Source of the DNA: JBBRUG01 sp038247995 | Lineage (GTDB): Bacteria > Chloroflexota > Chloroflexia > Chloroflexales > Chloroflexaceae | NCBI GenBank assembly: GCA_038247995.1 | Contig: JBBRUG010000224.1 | Span: 1 to 9,966, forward strand | Length of the DNA: 9,966 nt | Direction of reading: 5' to 3' | Shown here: in pieces, positions 1 to 6,022 of the stretch | Layout of the letters: each line of letters opens with the position of its first letter | How positions within the stretch are numbered: the stretch's first letter is position 1 | The notes under the pieces: model-generated | Told to the model about the DNA's origin: nothing | The model's input: only the letters and a program-made list of their open reading frames with translations | Databases searched by the model: none | Program-made: the position numbers and the translations under genes

Positions 1-964
1 CAGCGAGGATGCGCCAGAGGCCCGCATTCACCGGAGCGGGCAAACCGCGTTCTTGCGCCGCCGCCGCAACGGCGCCATAGAGCAATTCGCCCTCCGAGCG
101 TTTGCGCCCGGCGCGCAGATCGCGCAGCAGCGAGGGGTCTTTGCCGCCGCGCCCGCCGCCCACCATACGGCGCAAGATCGGGTAGAGGATGGGTGCAGGC
201 AGCCAGTTCGTTCCGCGGGCCAGCAATGCCGCCGGGTACCGCGGCAGGTTCACCGGGCGCGCGCCCATGGCCGCCATCACCGCCAGCGCCTCGCGGGTGC
301 CGCGCTGCTCCAGCGCGATCAGCCGATTGTCGGCATAGACTCGCGCGACACTCCAGCCCAGGATCGCCGCTGTGGCATTGCCGAGCATATTCAGCAGCGC
401 CTTCGACCACTTCATGGCCCGGTAGTCGCTGTACTGCCGGATCTGGAAACCAGCGTCGGCCAGCGTCTGCCCCCAGGCCGCCAGCTTTGCCGCTGCGGGT
501 TGCCCCACCGGCGCCAGCCCGATCCCGCCTTCCTTGGTTGCCGTGATCGCTGTGGGGCTATGCAAATCGACCGAGGTGGTAATCGCCCCGGAAACGATGC
601 GTTCAATGCCCAGCGCTTCGGCCAGCGTTTCTTCATTCCCAATCCCATTTTGGAGCGTCAATACGTACTGCGGCTCCAGTGCGCACAGCGTGTCGATCGC
701 CCCCGGCGTATCGTAGCCCTTCACGCACAGAATGGCCAACTCCGGGCGTCGGCAATCGGCGGGCAACGTGGCGGGGGTTGCCGCTACGCGCAACTGCGGC
801 ACGGCCCGTACGGCTGCTCCACTAGTGATCTGGAGCGGTGTTGCAGCGAGCGCCGCCGTTCCGCTCGGACGAGTCAGTAGCGCGCTCGGCGCCCCGCCGG
901 CCAGGGCCAACCGTCCCGCTATCAGCAACCCGATCGCCCCGCCGCCCACAACTACGATAGCCAT
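1..964 (-). CDS. panE: 2-dehydropantoate 2-reductase (ketopantoate reductase), 3' end beyond the window
   Basis: Reading the minus strand from an ATG at 964-962 gives 321 codons with no stop before the left edge. The family (PanE/ApbA) reduces ketopantoate to pantoate with NADPH in cytosolic pantothenate/CoA synthesis. Seen: an N-terminal Rossmann motif GGGAIG (residues 7-12), the family signature LTLQNGIGN (102-110), a helical-domain segment MKWSKALLNMLGNATAA (184-200) that holds the candidate catalytic lysine (K185 or K188), and a C-terminal stretch RDLRAGRKRSEGELLYGAV (281-299) followed by PVN, as in the PanE C-domain. A GAGG (complement of 971-974) lies six bases before the ATG and supports this start. 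At 321 residues it is already near full family length, so only a few residues should be missing. It is divergent from ppk2. Many genomes carry ApbA paralogues that are not the pantothenate enzyme, so the substrate is less certain than the family. Confidence 0.87.
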   Translation of the reverse strand, partial: MAIVVVGGGAIGLLIAGRLALAGGAPSALLTRPSGTAALAATPLQITSGAAVRAVPQLRVAATPATLPADCRRPELAILCVKGYDTPGAIDTLCALEPQYVLTLQNGIGNEETLAEALGIERIVSGAITTSVDLHSPTAITATKEGGIGLAPVGQPAAAKLAAWGQTLADAGFQIRQYSDYRAMKWSKALLNMLGNATAAILGWSVARVYADNRLIALEQRGTREALAVMAAMGARPVNLPRYPAALLARGTNWLPAPILYPILRRMVGGGRGGKDPSLLRDLRAGRKRSEGELLYGAVAAAAQERGLPAPVNAGLWRILA

Positions 965-984
965 TCGTAACCTCATCTCTATAC

Positions 985-1057
985 GGAGCCAGGAGTCAGG
1001 CTGCCGAATGCTTTCCCGCACCTTCTGGCTCCTGAGTCCTGACTCCTGAATTCTGAT
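985..1057. repeat. Heptamer array with inverted halves between panE and ppk2
   Basis: On the right, five 7-base units follow each other in register from 1023: TTCTGGC, TCCTGAG, TCCTGAC, TCCTGAA, TTCTGAT. On the left, 985-1005 reads GGAGCCA, GGAGTCA, GGCTGCC, which are the same kind of unit in reverse-complement orientation. This gives exact inverted pairs: GGAGCCAG (985-992) with CTGGCTCC (1025-1032), and AGGAGTCAGG (991-1000) with CCTGACTCCT (1038-1047). The two pairings are in different registers and exclude each other. The array fills most of the divergent intergenic region and ends two bases before the likely ppk2 -10 box. Confidence 0.75.
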
Positions 1058-1065
1058 GCTACAAT
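1057..1065 (+). promoter_or_regulatory. Probable extended -10 promoter of ppk2
   Basis: TGCTACAAT fits an extended -10 (TGnTATAAT-like), with TACAAT at 1060-1065. Transcription would start near 1072, leaving a leader of about 30 bases that contains the AGGAGA ribosome binding site of ppk2 (1092-1097). At the usual spacing there is no good -35: the position falls in heptamer units (TCCTGA, 1037-1042). The call therefore depends on the -10 and on its resemblance to the sequence upstream of clpC. Confidence 0.45.
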
Positions 1066-1102
1066 ACCAGACATTCCCCCCGCTGCTGATCAGGAGAAGT
1101 TC

Positions 1103-1942
1103 ATGGCACCGCTTACGTTCAAGGTCGAACCGGACAGTAAGGTTAACCTCGGCAAGATCGATCCACGTTACGATGCGGATGTGAAGCGTCAGGACGCTGA
1201 AAAGGACCTGAGCAAATTAACCTTCGAGATCGATGCCCTCCAGGATCTGCTTTACGGCGCCGATGATCACAGCGTGCTGATCATTTTGCAAGGCATGGAC
1301 ACCAGCGGCAAAGACGGCACAATCCGCAGTGTCTTCCGCCAGGTCTCGCCGCTGGGAAGCTACGTCCATGGGTTCAAAGTGCCCACCGAAGAAGAGCGCG
1401 CACGCGACTTCCTCTGGCGTGTACATCGGGCTGCGCCGCGCAAAGGTATGGTTGGTATTTTCAACCGCTCGCACTACGAAGATGTGCTGGTTGTGCGGGT
1501 GCGTAACCTTGCTCCCGAGCCGGTCTGGCGCGCGCGTTATCGCCAGATCGTCGATTTTGAGCATCTGCTGGCAAGTACCGGAACGATCGTGCTCAAGTTC
1601 TTTTTGCACATCAGCCTGGAAGAGCAAGCCGAGCGTCTGCTGGAGCGTGAGCAAGAAGACGAGAAGGCGTGGAAGCTTTCGGTGGGCGATTGGCGCGAGC
1701 GCGCGTACTGGAACGATTATATGGCCGCCTACACTGAGGCGCTGGAGCGCACCAGCACGGCTGAGGCGCCCTGGCATATCGTGCCTGCCGACCGCAAGTG
1801 GTACCGGAACTATGCAATTGCCAGCACCGTCGCCGATGCGCTGCGCCCCTTCCGCGCTGGCTGGTTGGCGAAGTTAGGCGCTGTCGGGGAGCGTGCAAAA
1901 GCGGAACTGGCGGCGTATCGGGCCGAGCAGGGTAGCCGATAA
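1103..1942 (+). CDS. ppk2: Polyphosphate kinase 2 family nucleotide phosphotransferase (class III-like)
   Basis: The 279-residue product belongs to the PPK2 family, which transfers phosphate between polyphosphate and nucleotides in the cytosol. Seen: Walker A GMDTSGKDG (64-72), the segment GIFNRSHYEDVLVVRV (118-133) with the Walker B-like region, and the lid EQEDEKAWKLSVGDW (183-197), all in the usual order. The N-terminal extension GKIDPRYDAD and the NRSHYEDV form resemble the branch that includes class III enzymes, which can phosphorylate both AMP and ADP with polyphosphate. That substrate range is inference. The start is well supported by AGGAGA at 1092-1097, five bases before ATG. Length is normal for a single-domain PPK2. 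The last codons and the TAA (1940-1942) lie in a short heptamer repeat shared with the convergent glycosyltransferase gene. No polyphosphate synthase or phosphatase gene is visible nearby. Confidence 0.93.
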   Translation: MAPLTFKVEPDSKVNLGKIDPRYDADVKRQDAEKDLSKLTFEIDALQDLLYGADDHSVLIILQGMDTSGKDGTIRSVFRQVSPLGSYVHGFKVPTEEERARDFLWRVHRAAPRKGMVGIFNRSHYEDVLVVRVRNLAPEPVWRARYRQIVDFEHLLASTGTIVLKFFLHISLEEQAERLLEREQEDEKAWKLSVGDWRERAYWNDYMAAYTEALERTSTAEAPWHIVPADRKWYRNYAIASTVADALRPFRAGWLAKLGAVGERAKAELAAYRAEQGSR

Positions 1943-1965
1943 TTGGCTATCGGCTATCGGACGAG
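1931..1965. repeat. Small heptamer repeat and inverted repeat over two convergent stop codons
   Basis: GGCTATC occurs twice in tandem (1945-1951, 1952-1958), and TAGCCGAT (1933-1940) is an exact inverted partner of ATCGGCTA (1949-1956). The palindrome covers the ppk2 stop (TAA, 1940-1942) and the glycosyltransferase stop (TAG, complement of 1954-1956). It could fold in transcripts from both sides and act as a weak bidirectional terminator, but no T-tract follows on either strand. Confidence 0.5.
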
Positions 1966-2991
1966 CGCCCCACACACCCGTTCCCAGGTGATGTCGCGCA
2001 CCTGCGGCTGTCCGGCTCGCCCAAGCCGTTCGGCCAGGCTAACGTCGGTCATGATCGTGTCGAGGCTACGCGCAACTGCGAGCGGGTCGGCGGGCGTGAT
2101 TAGGCCGTTGACCCCGTGCTGCACAAATTCCAGCACGCCGCCGCTGTCGTCGGTGGTGATCACCGGGCGCGCCGCACCGAACGCTTCAACCGTGGCGAAG
2201 CCGTAATCTTCGTCGATCGGCGCATAATAGACTGCGCGTGCCCCGGCGTACAGTTCGACTAACTCGGCGTCGGGAACAAAACCCAATAGTTGAACCCGCT
2301 CACTCAGGCCCAGGCGCGTAATCATCCCTGTTAGGCGCTCGTGATCAGGCCCGCTGCCAACGATTAGGGCGCGGATCGGCGTGGTTGTGTGTGTCAGTGC
2401 TTCAAGGAAGAGATCATGCCGTTTGGCGCGGTCGAGCCGAGCGGGAACGAGGATATAGTCGCCGTATGGCCCGGCATACAGTTGTTTAGCATAACGGCTC
2501 GGCGGGTAGAGCGGCGTGCTTGCGATGCCGTTGAAGCGGCGCAAGCGCCCGCTCACATTGGCCGAGATCGTGTAGCGGGCCGCACATTCGCCGATGCCGC
2601 GTTCGTCCATGCGGAAGATCTGCTCACGAATAGCACGTTGCTCCGGGCTGCCGCCGAGATCGCTGAGCGGCGTGCCGTACCAATCGTAGGCCTGGCGATG
2701 CTGATGCACCAGCCAGAGCACTTTGTTCGGGTGACGGACGAGGTACGAGGGAAACTTCGTGGCGATCACCAGATCAACCGGCTCGCCGTTCACCTGGCTG
2801 ATGTCGAGCATGCGCCAGGCCAACGCGCTCTCGGTAATCCGTTCGGCGGGGTGCCACTGAAAGGGGAGGGCCACGACATCGACGTTATGGCCGCGCTCGC
2901 GTAGCGCATCGCGCAGCCCTTCGACCAACAACTCTGCACCGCCGCGCACAAACGGCACCTGGGTGGCGCAGATCAAAATGCGTTTGGCCAT
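1954..2991 (-). CDS. GT-B fold glycosyltransferase, family GT4-like
   Basis: A 345-residue cytosolic or membrane-peripheral glycosyltransferase. Such enzymes move a sugar from a nucleotide-sugar donor to a glycan, lipid or small acceptor. Seen: an N-terminal GT-B acceptor half that starts with a beta strand and the loop VPFVRGGAELLVEGL (12-26), the linker and donor-domain entry LVPARLDRAKRHDLFLEAL (181-199) with candidate phosphate-binding R185 and K190, a conserved GSGPDHERL (212-220), and the GT4 EX7E motif EDYGFATVE (E261 and E269) followed by AFGAARPVITTDDSGGVLEFV. The ATG (2991-2989) lies one base after the stop of the small upstream gene and has no strong Shine-Dalgarno of its own, so translational coupling is likely. 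Donor and acceptor cannot be read from the sequence. An envelope or exopolysaccharide role is inferred from the family and from the upstream partner. Confidence 0.88.
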   Translation of the reverse strand: MAKRILICATQVPFVRGGAELLVEGLRDALRERGHNVDVVALPFQWHPAERITESALAWRMLDISQVNGEPVDLVIATKFPSYLVRHPNKVLWLVHQHRQAYDWYGTPLSDLGGSPEQRAIREQIFRMDERGIGECAARYTISANVSGRLRRFNGIASTPLYPPSRYAKQLYAGPYGDYILVPARLDRAKRHDLFLEALTHTTTPIRALIVGSGPDHERLTGMITRLGLSERVQLLGFVPDAELVELYAGARAVYYAPIDEDYGFATVEAFGAARPVITTDDSGGVLEFVQHGVNGLITPADPLAVARSLDTIMTDVSLAERLGRAGQPQVRDITWERVCGALVR

Positions 2992-2992
2992 A

Positions 2993-3424
2993 CTACCGTG
3001 TCACCGCGTTGTGGTCACCTGCATCCTGCGGCGTTTCACTTGTTTCCTGCTTCCTGCCGCCTGCTTCCTGTAGGGCGGTACGCAGCGTTGCCACTTCGGC
3101 GCGCAGTTCGCTGTTGGCTTCGATCAGGAGCCGGATCGTCCGTGCGGAGGCATCGTTGTAGGCGTTCTGCTGCTCAACAATCGGGTTGATATACCAGCGC
3201 AAATAACGGCGTACGACTTTATTGACGAACGCCCAGCCTTGTTCAAGGACCGTGCGCCCCTCAATCGGCCAGTGCGCGCTAACGACGCGGGTGTACTCAA
3301 GTTCCTCAGCCGCCCGGCGCAAGTCGCGCACGCGTGCATCGTCGGCCACGGCATCGGCGGCGTAAGTTGCCCGCTGCGCCTGCACCTCTGCGCGTAATGT
3401 TGCGAGGATGTGTGCTACGTTCAT
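2993..3424 (-). CDS. Small protein of unknown function with helical C-terminus, coupled to the glycosyltransferase
   Basis: A 143-residue soluble protein with no signal peptide or clear membrane segment. I recognise no named domain. Seen: a charged helical N-terminus (1-45), a central motif HWPIEGRTVLEQGWAFVNK (51-69), a basic segment VVRRYLRWYIN running into PIVEQQNAYN (70-90), a likely coiled coil (91-121, EANSELRAEVATLRTAL), and a low-complexity polar tail (122-143). I associate the pattern 'R-x-x-R-W-Y-I-N-P-I-V-E-Q-Q-N' with proteins encoded beside or fused to methyltransferases and glycosyltransferases in Chloroflexota envelope-glycan loci. That association is memory-based, not shown here. 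The stop is one base from the ATG of the glycosyltransferase, which suggests a partner or scaffold. The tail is encoded by a period-7 repeat (3016-3071). Upstream of the ATG there is only a repeat array and a weak GAGA. Confidence 0.72.
   Translation of the reverse strand: MNVAHILATLRAEVQAQRATYAADAVADDARVRDLRRAAEELEYTRVVSAHWPIEGRTVLEQGWAFVNKVVRRYLRWYINPIVEQQNAYNDASARTIRLLIEANSELRAEVATLRTALQEAGGRKQETSETPQDAGDHNAVTR
3016..3071. repeat. Heptamer array inside the 3' end of a coding region
   Basis: Eight consecutive 7-base windows in one register: CACCTGC, ATCCTGC, GGCGTTT, CACTTGT, TTCCTGC, TTCCTGC, CGCCTGC, TTCCTGT. Six or seven share the core (C)CTG(C/T); the third does not fit. On the minus strand the array encodes roughly residues 118-137 of the small unknown protein, a Gln/Glu/Thr-rich tail. 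Confidence 0.65.
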
Positions 3425-3429
3425 GTCTC

Positions 3430-3578
3430 AGTTTGCAGTCTGACAGTCTGACAGTTTGCAGTCTGACAGTTCGCAGTTCGCAGTCTGACAGTTTGCAGTC
3501 TGACAGTCTGACAGTTCGCAGTTCGCGGTTCCCAGTTTGCCCGACTGCGAACTGTTCGACTGCTCGACTGTTCGACTG
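3430..3578. repeat. Mixed 7/8-base tandem array with an orientation switch
   Basis: From 3430 to 3540 there are fifteen contiguous units: AGTTTGC, AGTCTGAC and AGTTCGC in varying order, plus one variant GGTTCCC (3527-3533). From 3544 the array continues with units in the opposite orientation: ACTGCGA, ACTGTTCG, ACTGCTCG, ACTGTTCG, ACTGTCAC. The last runs into the moxR stop codon. The switch creates an exact 11-base inverted pair, ACAGTTCGCAG (3511-3521) with CTGCGAACTGT (3545-3555), around a 23-base loop. The same 11-mer also occurs at 3466-3476 and offers a second partner. The array occupies essentially the whole gap between moxR and the next gene, five bases before that gene's ATG. No spacers are present, so it is not a CRISPR array. 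Confidence 0.9.
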
Positions 3579-4466
3579 TCACACCGACGCTTTCTTCAGC
3601 AGTTCGCCCATGGCCTTGCCGCGCACCTGCACAATATCATCCTGATACTTAAGAATGGCGCCCAGGGTGTCTTCAACCACAAGCGGCGCAAGTTCAGTCT
3701 GGTCGAGCGCCACAAGCGCCGTCACCCAGTCGAGTGTTTCGGCGACGCCCGGCACCTTGTAGAGTTCCATGCGCCGCAATTCCTGCACCACCTGCACTAC
3801 CTGGCGCGACAAACGCTCGGTGGCTTCAGGGACGCGTGCGCGCACGATCTGGAGTTCTTTTTCCAGCGTCGGATAATCGACCCAGTAGAAGAGGCAGCGC
3901 CGTTTGAGGGCGTCATGGACTTCACGGGTGCGGTTCGAAGTAATGATTACCGTCGGCGGTTCGACGGCGCGCACGGTGCCGATTTCCGGGATCGAGATCT
4001 GCCAATCGGAGAGGAGTTCAAGCAGGAACGCTTCAAATTCTTCATCGGCGCGATCAAGCTCATCGATCAGCAGGATCGGCGGGCGCACGGCGCTCTCTTC
4101 GATCGCCTGGAGCAGCGGGCGCTTAATCAGAAATTCCGGCCCGAAGATATTCTTAATCGCCGTCTCCGACTCGCCGCCCTGGACTTCGAGCAGGCGAATG
4201 GCGAGCATCTGGCGGGCATAGTTCCACTCATAGATGGTGGTGTTTACGTCGAGACCCTCGTAGCATTGAAGCCGAATGAGGTGCCGATCCTGCATCTGCG
4301 CCAGGGTTTTGGCAATCTCGGTTTTGCCGACGCCCGCCTCGCCTTCAAGCAGCAGGGGTTTATTCAGCTTGAGGGCGAGATAGATCGCTGTGGACAGCGC
4401 TCGGTCGGCAATATAGTTATGGGCGGCAAGGGCAGCTTGCAGATCATCGATCGATGCGAAGGTCAT
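3579..4466 (-). CDS. MoxR-family AAA+ ATPase, CoxD-like subgroup
   Basis: A 295-residue single AAA+ module. MoxR proteins are cytosolic ATP-driven chaperones that mature or insert cofactors into partner complexes, usually with a von Willebrand A (VWA) protein. Seen: Walker A GEAGVGKT (42-49), the subgroup segment LQCYEGLDVNTTIYEWNYAR (66-85) typical of CoxD-like members, Walker B ILLIDE (131-136), sensor 1 TSNRT (176-180), and arginines R189/R190 in DALKRRC as arginine-finger candidates. A C-terminal helical lid follows. GGAG (complement of 4476-4479) sits nine bases before the ATG, a slightly long spacing. A candidate promoter lies at 4506-4533. No VWA gene or CO dehydrogenase gene is next to it; a repeat array, a small unknown gene and a glycosyltransferase follow instead. 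The client is therefore unknown. Confidence 0.9.
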   Translation of the reverse strand: MTFASIDDLQAALAAHNYIADRALSTAIYLALKLNKPLLLEGEAGVGKTEIAKTLAQMQDRHLIRLQCYEGLDVNTTIYEWNYARQMLAIRLLEVQGGESETAIKNIFGPEFLIKRPLLQAIEESAVRPPILLIDELDRADEEFEAFLLELLSDWQISIPEIGTVRAVEPPTVIITSNRTREVHDALKRRCLFYWVDYPTLEKELQIVRARVPEATERLSRQVVQVVQELRRMELYKVPGVAETLDWVTALVALDQTELAPLVVEDTLGAILKYQDDIVQVRGKAMGELLKKASV

Positions 4467-4505
4467 CCGGCGTAGCTCCGTTGCTTAGAGGGTGATCACG
4501 CTCTT

Positions 4506-4534
4506 ATTGTACACTGGATTTAAGGTATGCTCGA
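4506..4534 (-). promoter_or_regulatory. Candidate promoter of moxR
   Basis: On the minus strand a TACAAT box (complement of 4506-4511) lies about 40 bases before the moxR ATG, placing the start of transcription near 4499. The hexamer 17 bases further upstream is TCGAGC (complement of 4529-4534), only a 3/6 match to TTGACA, so the call rests mainly on the -10 and on its position just after the terminator of the preceding gene. Confidence 0.4.
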
Positions 4535-4541
4535 TCTAACC

Positions 4542-4568
4542 AAAAGCCGCGCCTTCAAGGACGCGGCT
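4542..4568 (-). terminator. Intrinsic terminator after the GAF-domain gene
   Basis: Read on the minus strand, AGCCGCG (4568-4562) and CGCGGCT (4551-4545) form a perfect 7-bp GC-rich stem with a 10-base loop, and the 3' arm runs directly into TTTT (4545-4542). The loop can pair further in part (CCTT/AAGG). It lies about 150 bases past the stop of the GAF-domain gene and just upstream of the moxR promoter, so it separates the two transcription units. Confidence 0.68.
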
Positions 4569-4672
4569 CTGGTAGGGCAGGTCGGCGGACTTGAAGCCCT
4601 GCTGCCTGCTAGCTTATACCAATTACCGATGTTACTGGCGGATTAACATAGACGGCAGCTGACGGCGCACGT

Positions 4673-4693
4673 GTCGTCGGTTGTCCGTCGTCC
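4673..4693. repeat. Short heptamer repeat downstream of the GAF-domain gene
   Basis: Three adjacent 7-base units: GTCGTCG, GTTGTCC, GTCGTCC. Two GACGGC copies (4651-4656 and 4661-4666) nearby have the partly complementary core. It is the smallest and least certain of the arrays in the window. The rest of the 251-base gap (4467-4717) holds only the terminator, the moxR promoter candidate and a short inverted repeat ATGTTA/TAACAT near 4629-4650. Confidence 0.45.
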
Positions 4694-4717
4694 AATGCGC
4701 TGGGTTTCACTGGAAAT

Positions 4718-5821
4718 TTATAGGTCAGGCGTTAGCGCAACCAAACGCATCGACGCTTCGGCCTGCCCCAGATCGTCTGCTGCCTGAGCGATTGTTGCCA
4801 GGGCGTCGGTGAGCTCATTCTGTTCGCCGCTAAGCAGAGCTGCATTGACCGCTTTTAGGCCGGCGCTCAGGCGTGCATTTGCATCGGCAAGCGTATCGGT
4901 GAGGCGGGTCAGCCGGGTTTCGAGGTTGGCCGCCTGTACCGCCAGCGCGATGTGGCAAGCTACCAGTTCGAGCAGGTTCAGTTGGGGCGTATTAAAGAGG
5001 TGTGTTTTGGTTGTCGTGACGGTCAATGCGCCGAGCAGGCGATCGCCCCAACTCAGCGGCACAGCCATAGCGCAGCGCGTCGGCGCATCAGACTCGCGCA
5101 GTTTGAGCGAGATCCAGCGCCGGTCGGTATCCGTTTCATCAATAATCATTGGCGCCCGATCGCGCAGCACCAGGCCGGCCAGGCCGTTATCGCGTACTTC
5201 GCGGGCCCGCTCGGCGCTGCTGATTGTGCCGTTGCTCAGCACCAGCACCGGCTCGTCGGGCGCATCCGGTGGGATGAGCAGCAGTGAGGCGCGTTCGCCG
5301 CCGACCATGCTCGGCACCTGCGTAGCCAATTGCAGTGCCAGTTGCAGCGGATCAGCGGTAGCGCTGACGACGCGCCTTCCGAAGGTAAGCAACAGATCAA
5401 GTGTATCGGCGTTGGCCTGCGCCTGATGCGCATATTGATCGACCAGGCTCTGCATCGACGACTGTTCCAGCACCGCGCCGATCAGCGGGCCCAGGGCACG
5501 GGCGAGCGCATGATCATCGTCGTCGAATGGTGGGCGCGTGCGGTGGGCCTCCAGTCGACCAACAACCCGCCGGCCAATCGTGATTGGCGCATGCAGTCGC
5601 TCCGGAGCCTCAGCATTCAGGCTACCTGTGCCGGCCGGCACAATAATGTCGAGGTCTTCAGCTTGAAGCCAATCGCACGCAAGATCGCGCAGCGTTGGCA
5701 GCGGGTCGGCATGGCGGGCCGCACCCCAGAACGCGCCACAGCCGAGCAGTGCTTCACGCATGCGGGCTGTACGCTGTTGGAGAGCCGTAATTGATGGTGT
5801 TTGCGTTGGACTGCTTGTCAC
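4718..5821 (-). CDS. GAF-domain protein without visible output domain
   Basis: A 367-residue cytosolic protein. GAF domains bind small ligands, cofactors or tetrapyrroles, or mediate dimerisation in signalling. Seen: a degenerate N-terminal GAF-like half (about 40-122, with PITIGRRVVGRLEAH then the closing helix GPLIGAVLEQ), a more complete GAF (about 140-300, with GGERASLLLI at 174-183, GLAGLVLRDRAPMIIDE at 213-229, AMAVPLSWGDRLLGALTV at 251-268 and the exit helix LLELVACHIALAVQAANLE), and a C-terminal coiled coil (about 298-360). No histidine kinase, GGDEF, PP2C or HTH region is present. The start is GTG (5821-5819) with GAGGA five bases upstream; the nearby ATG at 5826-5824 meets a TGA two codons on. 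A C250 lies in the second GAF, but I would not infer a chromophore site. Likely a sensor or dimerisation partner that acts through another protein. Confidence 0.8.
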   Translation of the reverse strand: MTSSPTQTPSITALQQRTARMREALLGCGAFWGAARHADPLPTLRDLACDWLQAEDLDIIVPAGTGSLNAEAPERLHAPITIGRRVVGRLEAHRTRPPFDDDDHALARALGPLIGAVLEQSSMQSLVDQYAHQAQANADTLDLLLTFGRRVVSATADPLQLALQLATQVPSMVGGERASLLLIPPDAPDEPVLVLSNGTISSAERAREVRDNGLAGLVLRDRAPMIIDETDTDRRWISLKLRESDAPTRCAMAVPLSWGDRLLGALTVTTTKTHLFNTPQLNLLELVACHIALAVQAANLETRLTRLTDTLADANARLSAGLKAVNAALLSGEQNELTDALATIAQAADDLGQAEASMRLVALTPDL

Positions 5822-5979
5822 GGCATCCTCATTCTGCTGTCATAGTGCGGTTCTCCCATCGCTAGGGCGTGGGATGGCTTATGCTAACACAAGTCTGTTA
5901 CGATACCGCCCCAATGCAATCACAAAACCCCTACAATGCCCACGCAGCTTGGCGGGATGTAGAGGCTTTGTGGTTTGTG

Positions 5980-6015
5980 AAACCTGTCAGGTGGGTAACG
6001 CCACCCGACAGGTTT
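5980..6015 (-). terminator. Hairpin after clpC, probable terminator
   Basis: AAACCTGTC (5980-5988) pairs perfectly with GACAGGTTT (6007-6015). After one A-C mismatch the stem continues with GGTGG (5990-5994) and CCACC (6001-6005) around a six-base loop. It starts seven bases after the clpC stop on the minus strand. The 3' arm ends in TTT but is followed by CACAAACC rather than a T-run, so termination may be weak, or the hairpin may mainly protect the 3' end of the mRNA. Confidence 0.5.
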
Positions 6016-6022
6016 AGTGCAA

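Noticed and set aside
53..880. 275-residue open frame on the plus strand
   Set aside because: It is antisense to panE, has Arg/Gln/His-rich low-quality composition and no family signature; panE in the opposite strand is unambiguous.
978..983. TATAGA as the -10 box of panE on the minus strand
   Set aside because: The predicted start of transcription would fall on the Shine-Dalgarno sequence, so a transcript from it would lack its ribosome binding site.
1217..1777. 186-residue open frame on the minus strand
   Set aside because: It lies inside ppk2 in antisense and shows no recognisable domain.
3430..3578. CRISPR array
   Set aside because: Units are 7-8 bases and contiguous, with no unique spacers and no cas genes.
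3537..4475. 312-residue open frame on the plus strand
   Set aside because: It covers moxR in antisense. The minus-strand frame has all AAA+ motifs; the plus frame is a GC-driven shadow.
5980..6015. Inverted repeat as the end of a mobile element
   Set aside because: There is one compact hairpin just after clpC, with no transposase and no second copy in the window; a transcript-end hairpin is simpler.
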